Under the pieces are notes generated by a model. The model saw only the letters and a program-made list of their open reading frames with translations, made no database searches and was not told where the DNA came from. Position numbers and translations under genes: made by a program. Below, in pieces: positions 47,267-56,525 of a stretch of 64,000 nucleotides of DNA. How positions within the stretch are numbered: the first letter of the stretch is position 1; each line of letters starts with the position of its first letter. The DNA is from an uncultured Methanobacteriaceae archaeon (GTDB lineage: Archaea; Methanobacteriota; Methanobacteria; Methanobacteriales; Methanobacteriaceae): assembly GCA_902782945.1 (NCBI GenBank), contig CACZOU010000046.1, positions 1-64,000 on the forward strand, in the 5' to 3' direction.

Positions 47267-48439
47267 CTAATTGTTATTTTCATGATAGTTTTTTTCATAG
47301 TATTCTTCTGCAATATCCTGTGCTTTTTCAATATTTTGTGTTGATAAGTTTTTATATAGTTCAAGTCCTAATGTTGATATTGCTTCATTGTTAAATTCTT
47401 CTGTTAATCTATCTTTTATAGCATTTTCTGGTGTTAATAAATTATCTTCAATATTTTCATTTAATTTAACACTATTTTCCAGGGATTCATAGCTAATTCT
47501 TATTGTTAATGTTATATCCTCTAATGCAGCGTATATTTTATCCACTACGTCTGACCTATCAAAGTTTCCATGATAGATTTTAAGGTCTACCACAGGTTTT
47601 TTTGTTGTTTTTTCTAATATGGTTGTTATTTCTTTTTGTATACTTTCTAGCTCTTCATCTAGCTTAGGATATTGAATATTTCTCACGATAAATTTTCGTT
47701 CCAGTTCCATGTTGATAAATTCATGTTTCATTGTGTCATCAATTGTTATTAATGTATAACCCTTACCTTTTTTATGATAATTATCTAGTTCATCTTTGGT
47801 TCGTATTTCTGTTGACCCCGGATATACTAGTGTTCCTTCTTTGAATTTATCATCTATTCTCTTGTGTAGATGACCCATAGCGTAGTAATCATATCCTTCG
47901 GGTATAGTATCTAATTCGAATTCTGGTTCAAAATCGAAGTATTTACGTACTGATCCATGTAGCATAAGTATCTTCCAGGGATAATTTCTTGATTTCTCGG
48001 TTATTTCTTTTAGTAGTTCTTTCACAGCGTTTTCATTATTTTTAGAAATATATGGTAATCCTCCAAGAAAGATGTTATTGTCTAGTATGTAGTTATTTGC
48101 TTTGCTTGTTAATATATGAAAATTTTCATTTTTATATAATTCTTGGGGGAGGGATGTTTTACGTCTTTGCATGATGTCATGGTTTCCTGCTATTACATAT
48201 ACTTGTATGTTATGTGCTCTTAATTTTTCAAATCCTTCCTGTGCTACAAGTAATGCTTTTATAGGTGGTTTTGGTGTTTCGAATAGGTCACCTGCATGAA
48301 TTACGTAGTCTACATCTTTTTCTATAATATCATCTATTATTTTATTGAATGCATCATAGAAATCTTCCTCTCTTTCTAGTAGGCCATATTGTCTGTAGCC
48401 TAGATGTGTATCTGCTAAATGTGCAATTTTTGTTGTCAT
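47267..48439 (-). CDS. mre11: DNA double-strand break repair nuclease Mre11
   Basis: 390 residues. The calcineurin-like phosphoesterase motifs are clear: Asp10 and His12 (LADTHLG), Asp51 (HAGDLFE), Asn86-His87 (IAGNHD), MLHGSV and MGHLHKR. These bind two Mn ions. A C-terminal Rad50-binding helix region follows (NEAISTLGLELYKNLS). It trims and incises DNA ends within the Mre11-Rad50 complex. It starts 2 nt after the herA stop and ends 9 nt before rad50, so the genes are surely one operon. Confidence 0.97.
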   Translation of the reverse strand: MTTKIAHLADTHLGYRQYGLLEREEDFYDAFNKIIDDIIEKDVDYVIHAGDLFETPKPPIKALLVAQEGFEKLRAHNIQVYVIAGNHDIMQRRKTSLPQELYKNENFHILTSKANNYILDNNIFLGGLPYISKNNENAVKELLKEITEKSRNYPWKILMLHGSVRKYFDFEPEFELDTIPEGYDYYAMGHLHKRIDDKFKEGTLVYPGSTEIRTKDELDNYHKKGKGYTLITIDDTMKHEFINMELERKFIVRNIQYPKLDEELESIQKEITTILEKTTKKPVVDLKIYHGNFDRSDVVDKIYAALEDITLTIRISYESLENSVKLNENIEDNLLTPENAIKDRLTEEFNNEAISTLGLELYKNLSTQNIEKAQDIAEEYYEKNYHENNN

Positions 48440-48441
48440 GT

Positions 48442-49956
48442 TTATATTCCTAATTCGTCTATGTCATTTATTCCTTTTTTAATACTTTCTTCTCTTTCTC
48501 TTTTACTTTTCATCCAAAGATCTGTAATATTTAGGTCGTTACCGACAGTTTTACCTTTGAATTCATCTACTTTAACCATGGTTGGTAGTTTGGTCATTTG
48601 TCCTAGTACTACTGCTTCTCCAATATTTAGTGCTGGCAGTTGGTTTAGGAGGTCTTCGCTTAGGCTTTCACTGCTTTCTTGTACGTGTCTTTGGTCACCT
48701 GGTTCTATGAGTCTTAGGATTATCATATTGTTGACTTGTGATAATATTTCACTGTCTAGTGATTTAGGACTTTGGCTTACTAAACACAATCCTACTCCGA
48801 ATTTACGTCCTTCTCTTGCTATTTTTCCAATAACTGATTTGGATCTGGTGCCTCTCCTTGATGATGCTAGCATGTGTGCTTCTTCTATTATACAGAATAC
48901 GGGGAAATCTAGTGTTTCTGCGTTAGGATTGTTTATTGCATTTTTTCTTCTGTATAGTATTTTGCTTAGCACGTGTTTTACTATTATGTCTGTAGCTCTT
49001 TCATCAATGGAACCTAATCTTATGATGTTAGCTTTTCCGGGTTCTAATATGCTTACAATATCTGCTACATCTGTTGAATTTAGTATTTTTTTGTATTTTC
49101 GTTTAAGGTCATTTAATTTGTACAGTACTTGTTTAACAGTGTTTTTTTCACTTTGAGTACCTTCATTTTCAAGTTCTAATTCTATACTATTTAACTTACT
49201 TTCCATAGTTTCAATGAAATTAGTTGATTCTCCCTCAGTTGTTAAATCATCAGCATATTCATATGCATCTCTTAGATAACGTTCTTGATTTACTGCATTA
49301 TCGTTTATAACTGCTAGTTCTTTGAATTCATTGAAGTCAAGGTCTCTTGGATTTAATTGTGGTGCTATTTCTTTTATTTCTCCATTAGGGAATTTTGCAT
49401 TTCCATATTCAGAGTGCATATCAAATACAACCATTGTACCACCTATTGCTAGTAATTGGTCTATGATTATGGATGTTGTATTTGATTTTCCTGAACCAGT
49501 CATAGCAAGTATTGCAAGATGACGTGATACCATTTTATTAACATCTAACATTACAGGGACTTCTGGTTCTGTTAATATGGAACCTATTCTTATACCATTT
49601 GATCTTCCAAATACCTCTTTTAGTAGTTCAACATCTGCTTTTATTACTTCTGTACCTGGTGGTGCCGGTGTTTTAGGAATCTGTAATTTATCTTTGTCAC
49701 CAAGTATTGTTACTGAACCTCTAACGTAGTGGTCAATGTTTCCTTCTATTTTTAATATTTTTTCTATTGTCTCAGGATTTAATATATCATTACTCAGAGT
49801 TGTACTTCCCCTAAATAATGAGTCAATCATTCCCAGTACTATTTGATTGTTATATTTTAGGTATACATATTCGCCTACTGTTGGTGTTTTCTTAGATACA
49901 AAGTCTACCTTCATTGGACTTGTTTCGCCTAAGCATCTTCCTATTGTTTCTACCAT
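48442..49956 (-). CDS. herA: DNA double-strand break repair helicase/translocase HerA
   Basis: 504 residues. An N-terminal HAS beta-barrel is followed by the RecA-like motor: Walker A MTGSGKSNT at 152-160, VFDMHSEYG, Walker B CIIEEAHML near 345, and an arginine-rich segment in KIAREGRKFGVGLCLVSQSP. HerA is a hexameric translocase that drives the NurA nuclease to resect DNA ends after Mre11-Rad50 action. GTGAT precedes the ATG. It follows nurA by 25 bp and overlaps no gene. Confidence 0.96.
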   Translation of the reverse strand: MVETIGRCLGETSPMKVDFVSKKTPTVGEYVYLKYNNQIVLGMIDSLFRGSTTLSNDILNPETIEKILKIEGNIDHYVRGSVTILGDKDKLQIPKTPAPPGTEVIKADVELLKEVFGRSNGIRIGSILTEPEVPVMLDVNKMVSRHLAILAMTGSGKSNTTSIIIDQLLAIGGTMVVFDMHSEYGNAKFPNGEIKEIAPQLNPRDLDFNEFKELAVINDNAVNQERYLRDAYEYADDLTTEGESTNFIETMESKLNSIELELENEGTQSEKNTVKQVLYKLNDLKRKYKKILNSTDVADIVSILEPGKANIIRLGSIDERATDIIVKHVLSKILYRRKNAINNPNAETLDFPVFCIIEEAHMLASSRRGTRSKSVIGKIAREGRKFGVGLCLVSQSPKSLDSEILSQVNNMIILRLIEPGDQRHVQESSESLSEDLLNQLPALNIGEAVVLGQMTKLPTMVKVDEFKGKTVGNDLNITDLWMKSKREREESIKKGINDIDELGI

Positions 49957-49981
49957 ATTATCACTTTTTTATATTAATATA

Positions 49982-51145
49982 TTATTTTAGCATGTCTCGT
50001 CCTGTTTTTTCAAATACTTCTAGTTTATTTATGATATTGTTCATGTCAGTATTTTTAATTATTACTTCATCATGTGCCTTTTTAAGAATGTAGGGATATC
50101 CATTTATACATGTACTGTGTAAATCATTCAATATTTCTTCTATTTTCTCTGTATCATTCTTATCTATTTTATTAGGTATTTCTATTTTTAAAACATTTGC
50201 TCGTTTATCTAAACGTGTGAAGAATATTGTAAATGTATTGTCACTTAGTTCAGGATATATTGGATAGTTTGTTCTTCGTATAATTTCATTTTCTGAATCA
50301 TATCGTACTAGTCTGTTGTCTTCTTTATGATCTAAATAAGTGTATCCCGGATTTTCACATGTGTATTCAAGTACTGCTGCATCAGGTATGTTTTCATTAA
50401 AAAAGTCCTTTGTACTGCTTGTTTTAGAGATACATATTATTTTTTCTTTGTAATGTTCTAAAAGATAGTTTATACATGTTAATTGTTCTAGTCCTTCAAA
50501 GTATCGTAGTACTTCAGAGCGTATTTCATTTATATCTATTTCAGGATTATTCTTTTCTAATGATAGCCGTACTTCATATAATATTTCCTCTGTTAATGTA
50601 TTTGTCGTTACTTCTATTGGAAAACTACCTTTTTCTAATATTGGCACGATTTCTTTAATTTTTGAGTTGAGATATCTTGTTACAAGAGAGGGTAACTCAA
50701 AGTTAGTGGAGTAATTCATTAGTGTTCCACGTATAGATCCATCCATTAACATATAATCTATTTCAGGATATTTCTGTAGGGTGTCTATTGTACTTTTTAG
50801 CTCGAGAATGTTCATGTGCTGGGATAGGATGCTATCTATTGTTCTGCTTCTGATTGTGGAAACCATGTCGATATCTCCTGATGGCGATTCTTTCTTTATT
50901 CCTTCATCAGGTATTGAGATTATGGTTTGACTTTCTATAGCATATATGAAGCATGCCATGAATTTTGTTTTATTAAAACTTCCGTCTATAGCGGCAAATA
51001 TTTTATCCTGATTTTCTTTGGTAAATTCCTGTTCGTGGTATGATTTTTTTACTTTTTCTATGTCAATATTATCTTGAATATTATCAAAGTATTTCTTGAT
51101 TGATTTCTTTTTTTGTATTGTTTTCTCATATAATGGCTCTAACAT
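49982..51145 (-). CDS. nurA: 5'-3' nuclease NurA
   Basis: 387 residues. IFAAIDGSFNKTKFMACFIY and DYMLMDGSIRGTLMNY supply the acidic catalytic residues of the NurA RNase H-like fold. DERLVRYD-like and FFTRLDKRANVLKIEIP segments, and CINGYPYILKKAHDEVII near the end, match the archaeal family (last Asp/His-containing motif). NurA forms a dimer that sits on the HerA hexamer and digests DNA during resection. It is the first gene of the operon, with a GGGGGT ribosome site and a poly-T-rich promoter region upstream, divergent from a winged-helix gene. Confidence 0.92.
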   Translation of the reverse strand: MLEPLYEKTIQKKKSIKKYFDNIQDNIDIEKVKKSYHEQEFTKENQDKIFAAIDGSFNKTKFMACFIYAIESQTIISIPDEGIKKESPSGDIDMVSTIRSRTIDSILSQHMNILELKSTIDTLQKYPEIDYMLMDGSIRGTLMNYSTNFELPSLVTRYLNSKIKEIVPILEKGSFPIEVTTNTLTEEILYEVRLSLEKNNPEIDINEIRSEVLRYFEGLEQLTCINYLLEHYKEKIICISKTSSTKDFFNENIPDAAVLEYTCENPGYTYLDHKEDNRLVRYDSENEIIRRTNYPIYPELSDNTFTIFFTRLDKRANVLKIEIPNKIDKNDTEKIEEILNDLHSTCINGYPYILKKAHDEVIIKNTDMNNIINKLEVFEKTGRDMLK

Positions 51146-51399
51146 GTTTCTATTACCCCCTATTCCTTTTTATATTTATAATTTATCATGATTCTATTTC
51201 TCATTTTTTTAAGATATATATTTAATTATTTTATTTCGTATTTTGTTTATTTTATTGATTTATATTTTTTATTATAGTAAAGAGGGAGACTAGTTTATTT
51301 TATTGAAGATTATTTTTTTTCTTTTTTGAATAAAATTATTAATTATAAATTAGATAACTAATAAGTAATTACTATTTATAATATAGTTAGGTGTATTAA

Positions 51400-51870
51400 T
51401 TGCAAATTATTACTAAACAAGAGAATCGTATATTGATGTTTATTAAAAATAATCTTGATAAATATCCTGAAAGCCTTTCATATGATACTATTAGGGATGT
51501 TTTAGATTTATCTGAAACCAAAGTTGTTGATTTATTAAATTCACTTCAAAAGAAGAATTTTATATTTGTTGACCAGGATACTAAGATGGTCACATATAAT
51601 GACCTTGACGTTGAAGTTAAAATTGTTGAAGATAAATCTGCTTTGAAGACTTATATGCTGAATAAAACTGAAGAGGAAGCTTATGTTATTATTCAGGATG
51701 TCATTTCTCAATATGATGGATATGCACCTAGATATATTTTAGAGGGAGCATTGCTGTATGGTGAATTAGGATTGTCAACTAAGAGAACATATAATATTAC
51801 AGTAGCTCTGGAAAATAAACAATTATTAAAACGTGTGAAAAGAGCTGATGGTGAGTATTACACTATTTAA
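51400..51870 (+). CDS. Small winged-helix-like protein of unknown function
   Basis: 156 residues, not assigned to a named family. Residues 1-60 look like a winged helix (ENRILMFIKNNLDKYPESLS, YDTIRDVLDLSETKVVDLLN, KKNFIFVDQDTKMVTY). The second half (EAYVIIQDVISQYDGYAPRY, STKRTYNITVALENKQLLKR) looks like another helical DNA-binding unit. A regulator or DNA-processing accessory is plausible. The start is TTG with AGGTG 6 nt upstream. It is divergent from nurA and 82 bp before galE. Confidence 0.6.
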   Translation: MQIITKQENRILMFIKNNLDKYPESLSYDTIRDVLDLSETKVVDLLNSLQKKNFIFVDQDTKMVTYNDLDVEVKIVEDKSALKTYMLNKTEEEAYVIIQDVISQYDGYAPRYILEGALLYGELGLSTKRTYNITVALENKQLLKRVKRADGEYYTI

Positions 51871-51952
51871 GCTTAATTTATGCGTAGAATATTCTTTATA
51901 ATTTTTTTATAATATTTATTTGATTAATTAAAATTTTTTTCTTGGTGATATT

Positions 51953-52927
51953 TTGATATTAATTGTTGGTGGAGCCGGTTACATAGGTTCACATGTAAAT
52001 AAAGCTTTAAACGAAGAAGGATATGAGACAGTAATCTTAGATAACCTAAGTTATGGACATGAAGAATCAATTAAATGGGGTACATTTTGTAATTGTGATT
52101 TAAATAATATTGATGATGTAGATGAGGTATTTAATAAATATGATATTACAGCTGTAATGCATTTCTCATCATTTATAGATGTGGGGGAATCAGTGAGAAA
52201 TCCCGAGAAATACTATCATAACAATGTATTAAACACAATGAACTTAATACATGTCATGTTAAAACATGATGTTAAGAAATTTATCTTCTCATCAACATGT
52301 GCTACTTACGGAGTACCACAAAAAATACCACTAGTGGAAGACCATCCACAAAATCCAATAAATCCATATGGATGGACAAAACTAATGGTAGAAAGAATAT
52401 TAAAAGATTATGATAAAGCATATGGATTAAAATCAGTAATATTAAGATACTTCAATGCATCTGGAGCAGATAAATCTGGTGAAATAGGAGAATGGCATAA
52501 TCCAGAAACACATTTAATACCATTAATACTGGATGCAGCGATGGGAAAAAGAGAAGATATAAAAATCTTTGGAACAGATTATGATACACCTGATGGAACA
52601 TGTATAAGAGATTACATACATGTAACTGACCTGGCAGATGCTCATATACTATCACTAAAATACTTAGAACAAAACAACAAAAGCAACCAATTTAACCTAG
52701 GAAACGGCCAGGGATTCTCAGTAAGAGAAGTAATAGAATCAGTAAAAAGAGTAACAGGAAAAGATTTCAAAGTAACTGCATCAGAAAGAAGAGAAGGGGA
52801 TCCTGCAATATTAATAGGAAGCTCAAAAAAGGCAAAAGAAGTATTAGGATGGAATCCTCAATACACGGACATAGATCAAATAGTAGAAACAGCATGGAAT
52901 TGGCATCAAAAACTAAATAAGGAATAA
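51953..52927 (+). CDS. galE: UDP-glucose 4-epimerase
   Basis: 324 residues. ILIVGGAGYIGSHVNKAL is the NAD loop; SSTCATYGVPQ and NPYGWTKLMVE hold the Ser/Thr and Tyr-x3-Lys catalytic residues; LRYFNASGAD and DGTCIRDYIHVTDLADAH are classic GalE blocks. It interconverts UDP-glucose and UDP-galactose. The TTG start has GGTGAT 3 nt upstream. The GT2 gene begins 5 nt after the stop, so its product probably uses the sugar made here or a derivative. Confidence 0.94.
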   Translation: MILIVGGAGYIGSHVNKALNEEGYETVILDNLSYGHEESIKWGTFCNCDLNNIDDVDEVFNKYDITAVMHFSSFIDVGESVRNPEKYYHNNVLNTMNLIHVMLKHDVKKFIFSSTCATYGVPQKIPLVEDHPQNPINPYGWTKLMVERILKDYDKAYGLKSVILRYFNASGADKSGEIGEWHNPETHLIPLILDAAMGKREDIKIFGTDYDTPDGTCIRDYIHVTDLADAHILSLKYLEQNNKSNQFNLGNGQGFSVREVIESVKRVTGKDFKVTASERREGDPAILIGSSKKAKEVLGWNPQYTDIDQIVETAWNWHQKLNKE

Positions 52928-52932
52928 AGAAA

Positions 52933-53943
52933 ATGGAAAACACTGTATGTACAGTAGTAGTAACATATAATAGAAAGGATTTGCTCATAAAATGCATAGA
53001 ATCACTAGTAAATCAAACACTAAAACCACAGGCAATATACATAGTAGATAATAATTCAACAGATAACACTCCTGAACTATTAATAAAACATAACTATCTA
53101 AAAACAACACCGCAACTAGAAAATAATATATGGACATCATCAACGGAATATGAACAAATAACCATCAAATACATTCATCTACCTGAAAATATTGGGGGAG
53201 CAGGAGGATTCTACTACGGAGTAAAACAAGCATATGAGGATAATTATGACTGGGTATGGATAATGGATGATGATGCATTTCCAACACCAGCATGCCTAGA
53301 AAATTTAGAACCTTACTATGACTTAGAGGATACTGTTGCATTAGCAAGCTTAAAAGTAGATTTGAATAATAATATCCTATATCATCACAGAGGATATTTT
53401 AATTTCAATCATGGACTGCCTATACAGGAACATATAACTTCAGAGGATACAAAAGTACCGGTAAAAGACATAGACATGGCATCATTTGTAGGATTATTAG
53501 TTAAGAAAGATGCAATAAAAAAAATAGGTTATCCCAAAAAAGAATTCTTCATACATACAGATGACCTAGAATACTGTATTCGGTTAAGAACAACTGGAAA
53601 GATTAAACTAATAAATAAAAGCATAATTAAACATGCAGAAGGAAGTGTGCAAGGAACATACAAAAAAACAGTACTAGGCGTTACAGCAAACCGCAGGCCC
53701 TACGATAAATTATGGATAAACTACTATATGCAAAGAAATTTAATATGGATAGGACGAAAATATTCAACAAATAAACTATCACTATATACAACAATAATAA
53801 AAAACTATATAATGACCCTAATAGGAATCATTGTTTTTGATGACCATAAATACAGAAGAATAAAATTCTTTACAAATGCATATTATGATGGTTTAACATC
53901 TAAATTTGACAATAAAAAACCAAAACAAATATTATATGATTAA
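52933..53943 (+). CDS. GT2-family glycosyltransferase
   Basis: 336 residues. VCTVVVTYNRKDLLIKCIES opens a GT-A fold; VDNNSTDNT binds the nucleotide, and VWIMDDDAFPTP contains the DxD-type metal motif. The acceptor side has FFIHTDDLEYCIRLRTTGKI. The DDDA form and overall pattern recall galactofuranosyl- or rhamnosyl-type GT2 enzymes, but the donor is not fixed by sequence. No membrane segments are obvious beyond a hydrophobic stretch near the C-terminus (IIKNYIMTLIGIIVF). It sits in an operon with galE and fen. Confidence 0.85.
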   Translation: MENTVCTVVVTYNRKDLLIKCIESLVNQTLKPQAIYIVDNNSTDNTPELLIKHNYLKTTPQLENNIWTSSTEYEQITIKYIHLPENIGGAGGFYYGVKQAYEDNYDWVWIMDDDAFPTPACLENLEPYYDLEDTVALASLKVDLNNNILYHHRGYFNFNHGLPIQEHITSEDTKVPVKDIDMASFVGLLVKKDAIKKIGYPKKEFFIHTDDLEYCIRLRTTGKIKLINKSIIKHAEGSVQGTYKKTVLGVTANRRPYDKLWINYYMQRNLIWIGRKYSTNKLSLYTTIIKNYIMTLIGIIVFDDHKYRRIKFFTNAYYDGLTSKFDNKKPKQILYD

Positions 53944-53963
53944 AGATAATATGGGATGAAAGT

Positions 53964-54950
53964 ATGGGAGTAAAATTTAAAGATATCACAGATCCAGAAC
54001 CAATAGAAATGAACGACCTCAAAGGAAAAATATTAACAGTTGATGCATCAAATGTAATTTATAAATTTTTATCAGGTATGAGACAAGGAGATGGAACACC
54101 ACTAAAAGATATGAATGGAAATATAACATCACACCTAAATGGAATAATGTTCCAAACATCCTCATTAATAGAAAAAGAAATAAAACCAGTATACGTTTTT
54201 GATGGAAAAGCACCGGAACTCAAAAAGAAAACACAGGAAAAAAGAATCAGTATCAAAAAAGAATCAAAACAGAAATACCTAGAAGCAAAACAATCAGGCG
54301 ATAATGAAAAAGCAAGAAAATATGCTGCAAGAACTGCAGAACTAAACCATGAAATAATAGAATCATCAAAGAAATTACTAAAATTAATGGGAGTACCATA
54401 CGTACAATCAAAAACAGAAGGAGAAGCACAAGCATCATACATGGTGTCAAAAGGGGATGCATGGGCAGTAGTATCACAAGATTATGATTGTCTACAATTT
54501 GGAGCAACAAGAATGTTAAAAAACTTCAAATTATCAAGAAGTCAATCTAAGAATCTGGAAATAATATCATTAGAAAAAACATTAAAAGACTTAGATTTAA
54601 CAAGAGAACAACTAGTCGACGTAGCAATGTTAGTAGGAACAGACTTCAACAAGGGAGTATATGGAATAGGAGCAAAAAAAGGAATCAAACTAATTCATAA
54701 ATATGGAACATTAGAAAAATCATTAGAAGCATTAGATGAAACAATGGAAGTAGACCCTAATGAAATACGTGAAATATTCTTAAACCCTGATGTAGTAACA
54801 GATTATGATCTAAAGTTCAGAAGACCTAAAAAAGAAAAATTACTGGATTATCTATGTGGGGAACATGATTTTGATGAACATAGAACAAACAATGCAATAC
54901 AAAAACTACAACTAAAAACAGCACAAACAAGCTTAGAAAGTTGGTTCTAG
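53964..54950 (+). CDS. fen: Flap endonuclease 1
   Basis: 328 residues. XPG-N (MGVKFKDI..., VDASNVIYKFLSGMRQ, YVFDGKAPELKKKT) and XPG-I (GVPYVQSKTEGEAQASYMVS, SQDYDCLQFGA) regions carry the acidic residues that bind two metals; LVGTDFNKGVYGIGAKK is the helix-hairpin-helix. The final residues (QTSLESWF) are a PCNA-interacting box. It removes 5' flaps at Okazaki fragments and in repair. It starts 20 nt after the GT2 gene, an odd operon partner for surface-sugar genes. Confidence 0.96.
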   Translation: MGVKFKDITDPEPIEMNDLKGKILTVDASNVIYKFLSGMRQGDGTPLKDMNGNITSHLNGIMFQTSSLIEKEIKPVYVFDGKAPELKKKTQEKRISIKKESKQKYLEAKQSGDNEKARKYAARTAELNHEIIESSKKLLKLMGVPYVQSKTEGEAQASYMVSKGDAWAVVSQDYDCLQFGATRMLKNFKLSRSQSKNLEIISLEKTLKDLDLTREQLVDVAMLVGTDFNKGVYGIGAKKGIKLIHKYGTLEKSLEALDETMEVDPNEIREIFLNPDVVTDYDLKFRRPKKEKLLDYLCGEHDFDEHRTNNAIQKLQLKTAQTSLESWF

Positions 54951-55070
54951 AAAGGATATATTTTCTAACTAAACTACTTTTTTTCATTATAATTATTTGT
55001 ATTAATTTAAAAAATAGGATTTAAAAAAAAGATTTTTTGGGAGATTAAGTGTTCTATATATTAGGTAGAT

Positions 55071-56324
55071 TTATGTTCCTACATCCCAACTGTTCATGTA
55101 AACTTTCTGATCATCACTTAGTTGGTCTATTTCAACACCCATAGTTTTAAGTTTAAGTTTAGCAATTTCTATATCAGTTTCATCTCTAGTTTTGTATACT
55201 CCAGGTTCCATGTCTTCATTAAGTAATCTTTTTGCTGATAATGCTTGCATTGCAAAACTTAAATCCATAATTTCAGCAGGATGTCCTTGTCCATATTGTC
55301 CTGCTAGGTTTACAAGTCTTCCACCAGCTAATAAATAAATACTACGTCCGTCAGGCATTTCATAACTTTCAATATCTGGTTTTAAGGATTCATGACTAAC
55401 AGCTTGTGCTAATAAATCATTTTCATTAATTTCTACATTGAAGTGTCCAGAGTTTGCTAACATACATCCATCTTTAACATGTTTAAAGTCATCTCCAGAG
55501 ATAATATCTTTGTTACCTGTTGCTGTTATTGCAATATCTGCTTCTTCTAATGCTTTTTGTACAGTCATTACTCGGTAACCATCCATTTTTGCTTCTAGTG
55601 CTCTTATTGGATCTACTTCTGTTACAATGACATTTGCTCCAAGACCATCTGCTCTCATAGCAATACCTCTTCCACACCATCCGTACCCACAGACTACTAC
55701 AGTTTGTCCTGCGATTACAGAGTTTGTTGAACCCATTATTGAGTCAAAAGTGGATTGTCCAGTACCATATCTGTTATCAAATAGATATTTCATGTATGAA
55801 TCATTTACAGCCATTACTGGTATTTTAAGTGCTTTGTCTTTGTGCATTGCTTTTAATCTATGAATACCTGTTGTTGTTTCTTCACATCCTCCCCGGAGTT
55901 TTTTAAGTAGTTCTGGTCTTTCTTTATGAATCATAAATATTAGATCTGCTCCATCATCAATTACTATGTCTGGTTCGTAGTCTAATACATTGTTAAGTTG
56001 TTCATAGTATTCTTCGTTTGTTTCACCAGTCCATCCATACATATTTAATCCTAACTTAGCACCTGCTGCTGTTGCATCGTCCTGTGTGGATAAAGGGTTA
56101 CATCCTGTCATAACTACTTCTGCTCCACCTGCTTGTAATGTTAGACCTAAGTTTATTGTTTTAGGTTCTAAGTGTAGGCATGAACCAATAGTTATTCCTT
56201 CAAATGGTTTTTCTTCTTTGAATTGTTTTTTGATTGTTTCTAGTACAGGCATATGTCTTTGTACCCATTTGATTTTCTTTTCTCCTTCTGGAGCTAAATT
56301 AATATCTTTTATATCATATGTCAT
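55071..56324 (-). CDS. ahcY: S-adenosylhomocysteine / S-inosylhomocysteine hydrolase
   Basis: About 417 residues. GSCLHLEPKTINLGLTLQAG, MTGCNPLSTQDD, NDSYMKYLFDNRYGTGQS and the NAD loop VVCGYGWCGRGIAMRA (near 210) identify the AhcY family. It keeps methyl-transfer going by removing the product of SAM-dependent methylases. In some methanogens the homologue prefers S-inosylhomocysteine, made by a deaminase, so either substrate is possible. The sequence lacks the C-terminal Lys-Tyr tail of bacterial AhcY. The ATG at 56324 is chosen because GAGG is 9 nt upstream but touches the alternative ATG at 56333. Confidence 0.93.
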   Translation of the reverse strand: MTYDIKDINLAPEGEKKIKWVQRHMPVLETIKKQFKEEKPFEGITIGSCLHLEPKTINLGLTLQAGGAEVVMTGCNPLSTQDDATAAGAKLGLNMYGWTGETNEEYYEQLNNVLDYEPDIVIDDGADLIFMIHKERPELLKKLRGGCEETTTGIHRLKAMHKDKALKIPVMAVNDSYMKYLFDNRYGTGQSTFDSIMGSTNSVIAGQTVVVCGYGWCGRGIAMRADGLGANVIVTEVDPIRALEAKMDGYRVMTVQKALEEADIAITATGNKDIISGDDFKHVKDGCMLANSGHFNVEINENDLLAQAVSHESLKPDIESYEMPDGRSIYLLAGGRLVNLAGQYGQGHPAEIMDLSFAMQALSAKRLLNEDMEPGVYKTRDETDIEIAKLKLKTMGVEIDQLSDDQKVYMNSWDVGT

Positions 56325-56481
56325 TAATTTCATCCTCTTTCAACAAATATTTCTTAATAATATATATCTATTTGATTCTTATTATTAGTTTATATTTTAT
56401 TTATGGTTGAAAAATAGTTGATATTTGTTAAAAAAAATAGAATATTACTTTATTTATAAAAATTAGTTAAATGGAGAAATC

Positions 56482-56510
56482 AGGAATGTAGATAGGAATT
56501 CTACATTCCT
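56482..56510 (-). terminator. Terminator-like hairpin after cdc48
   Basis: A perfect 10-bp inverted repeat (56482-56491 with 56501-56510, 9-nt loop) starts 16 nt past the cdc48 stop in the minus direction, followed by a T-rich stretch. It is the most GC-rich intergenic spot nearby. Confidence 0.5.
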
Positions 56511-56525
56511 ATTTTAGTATTATAC

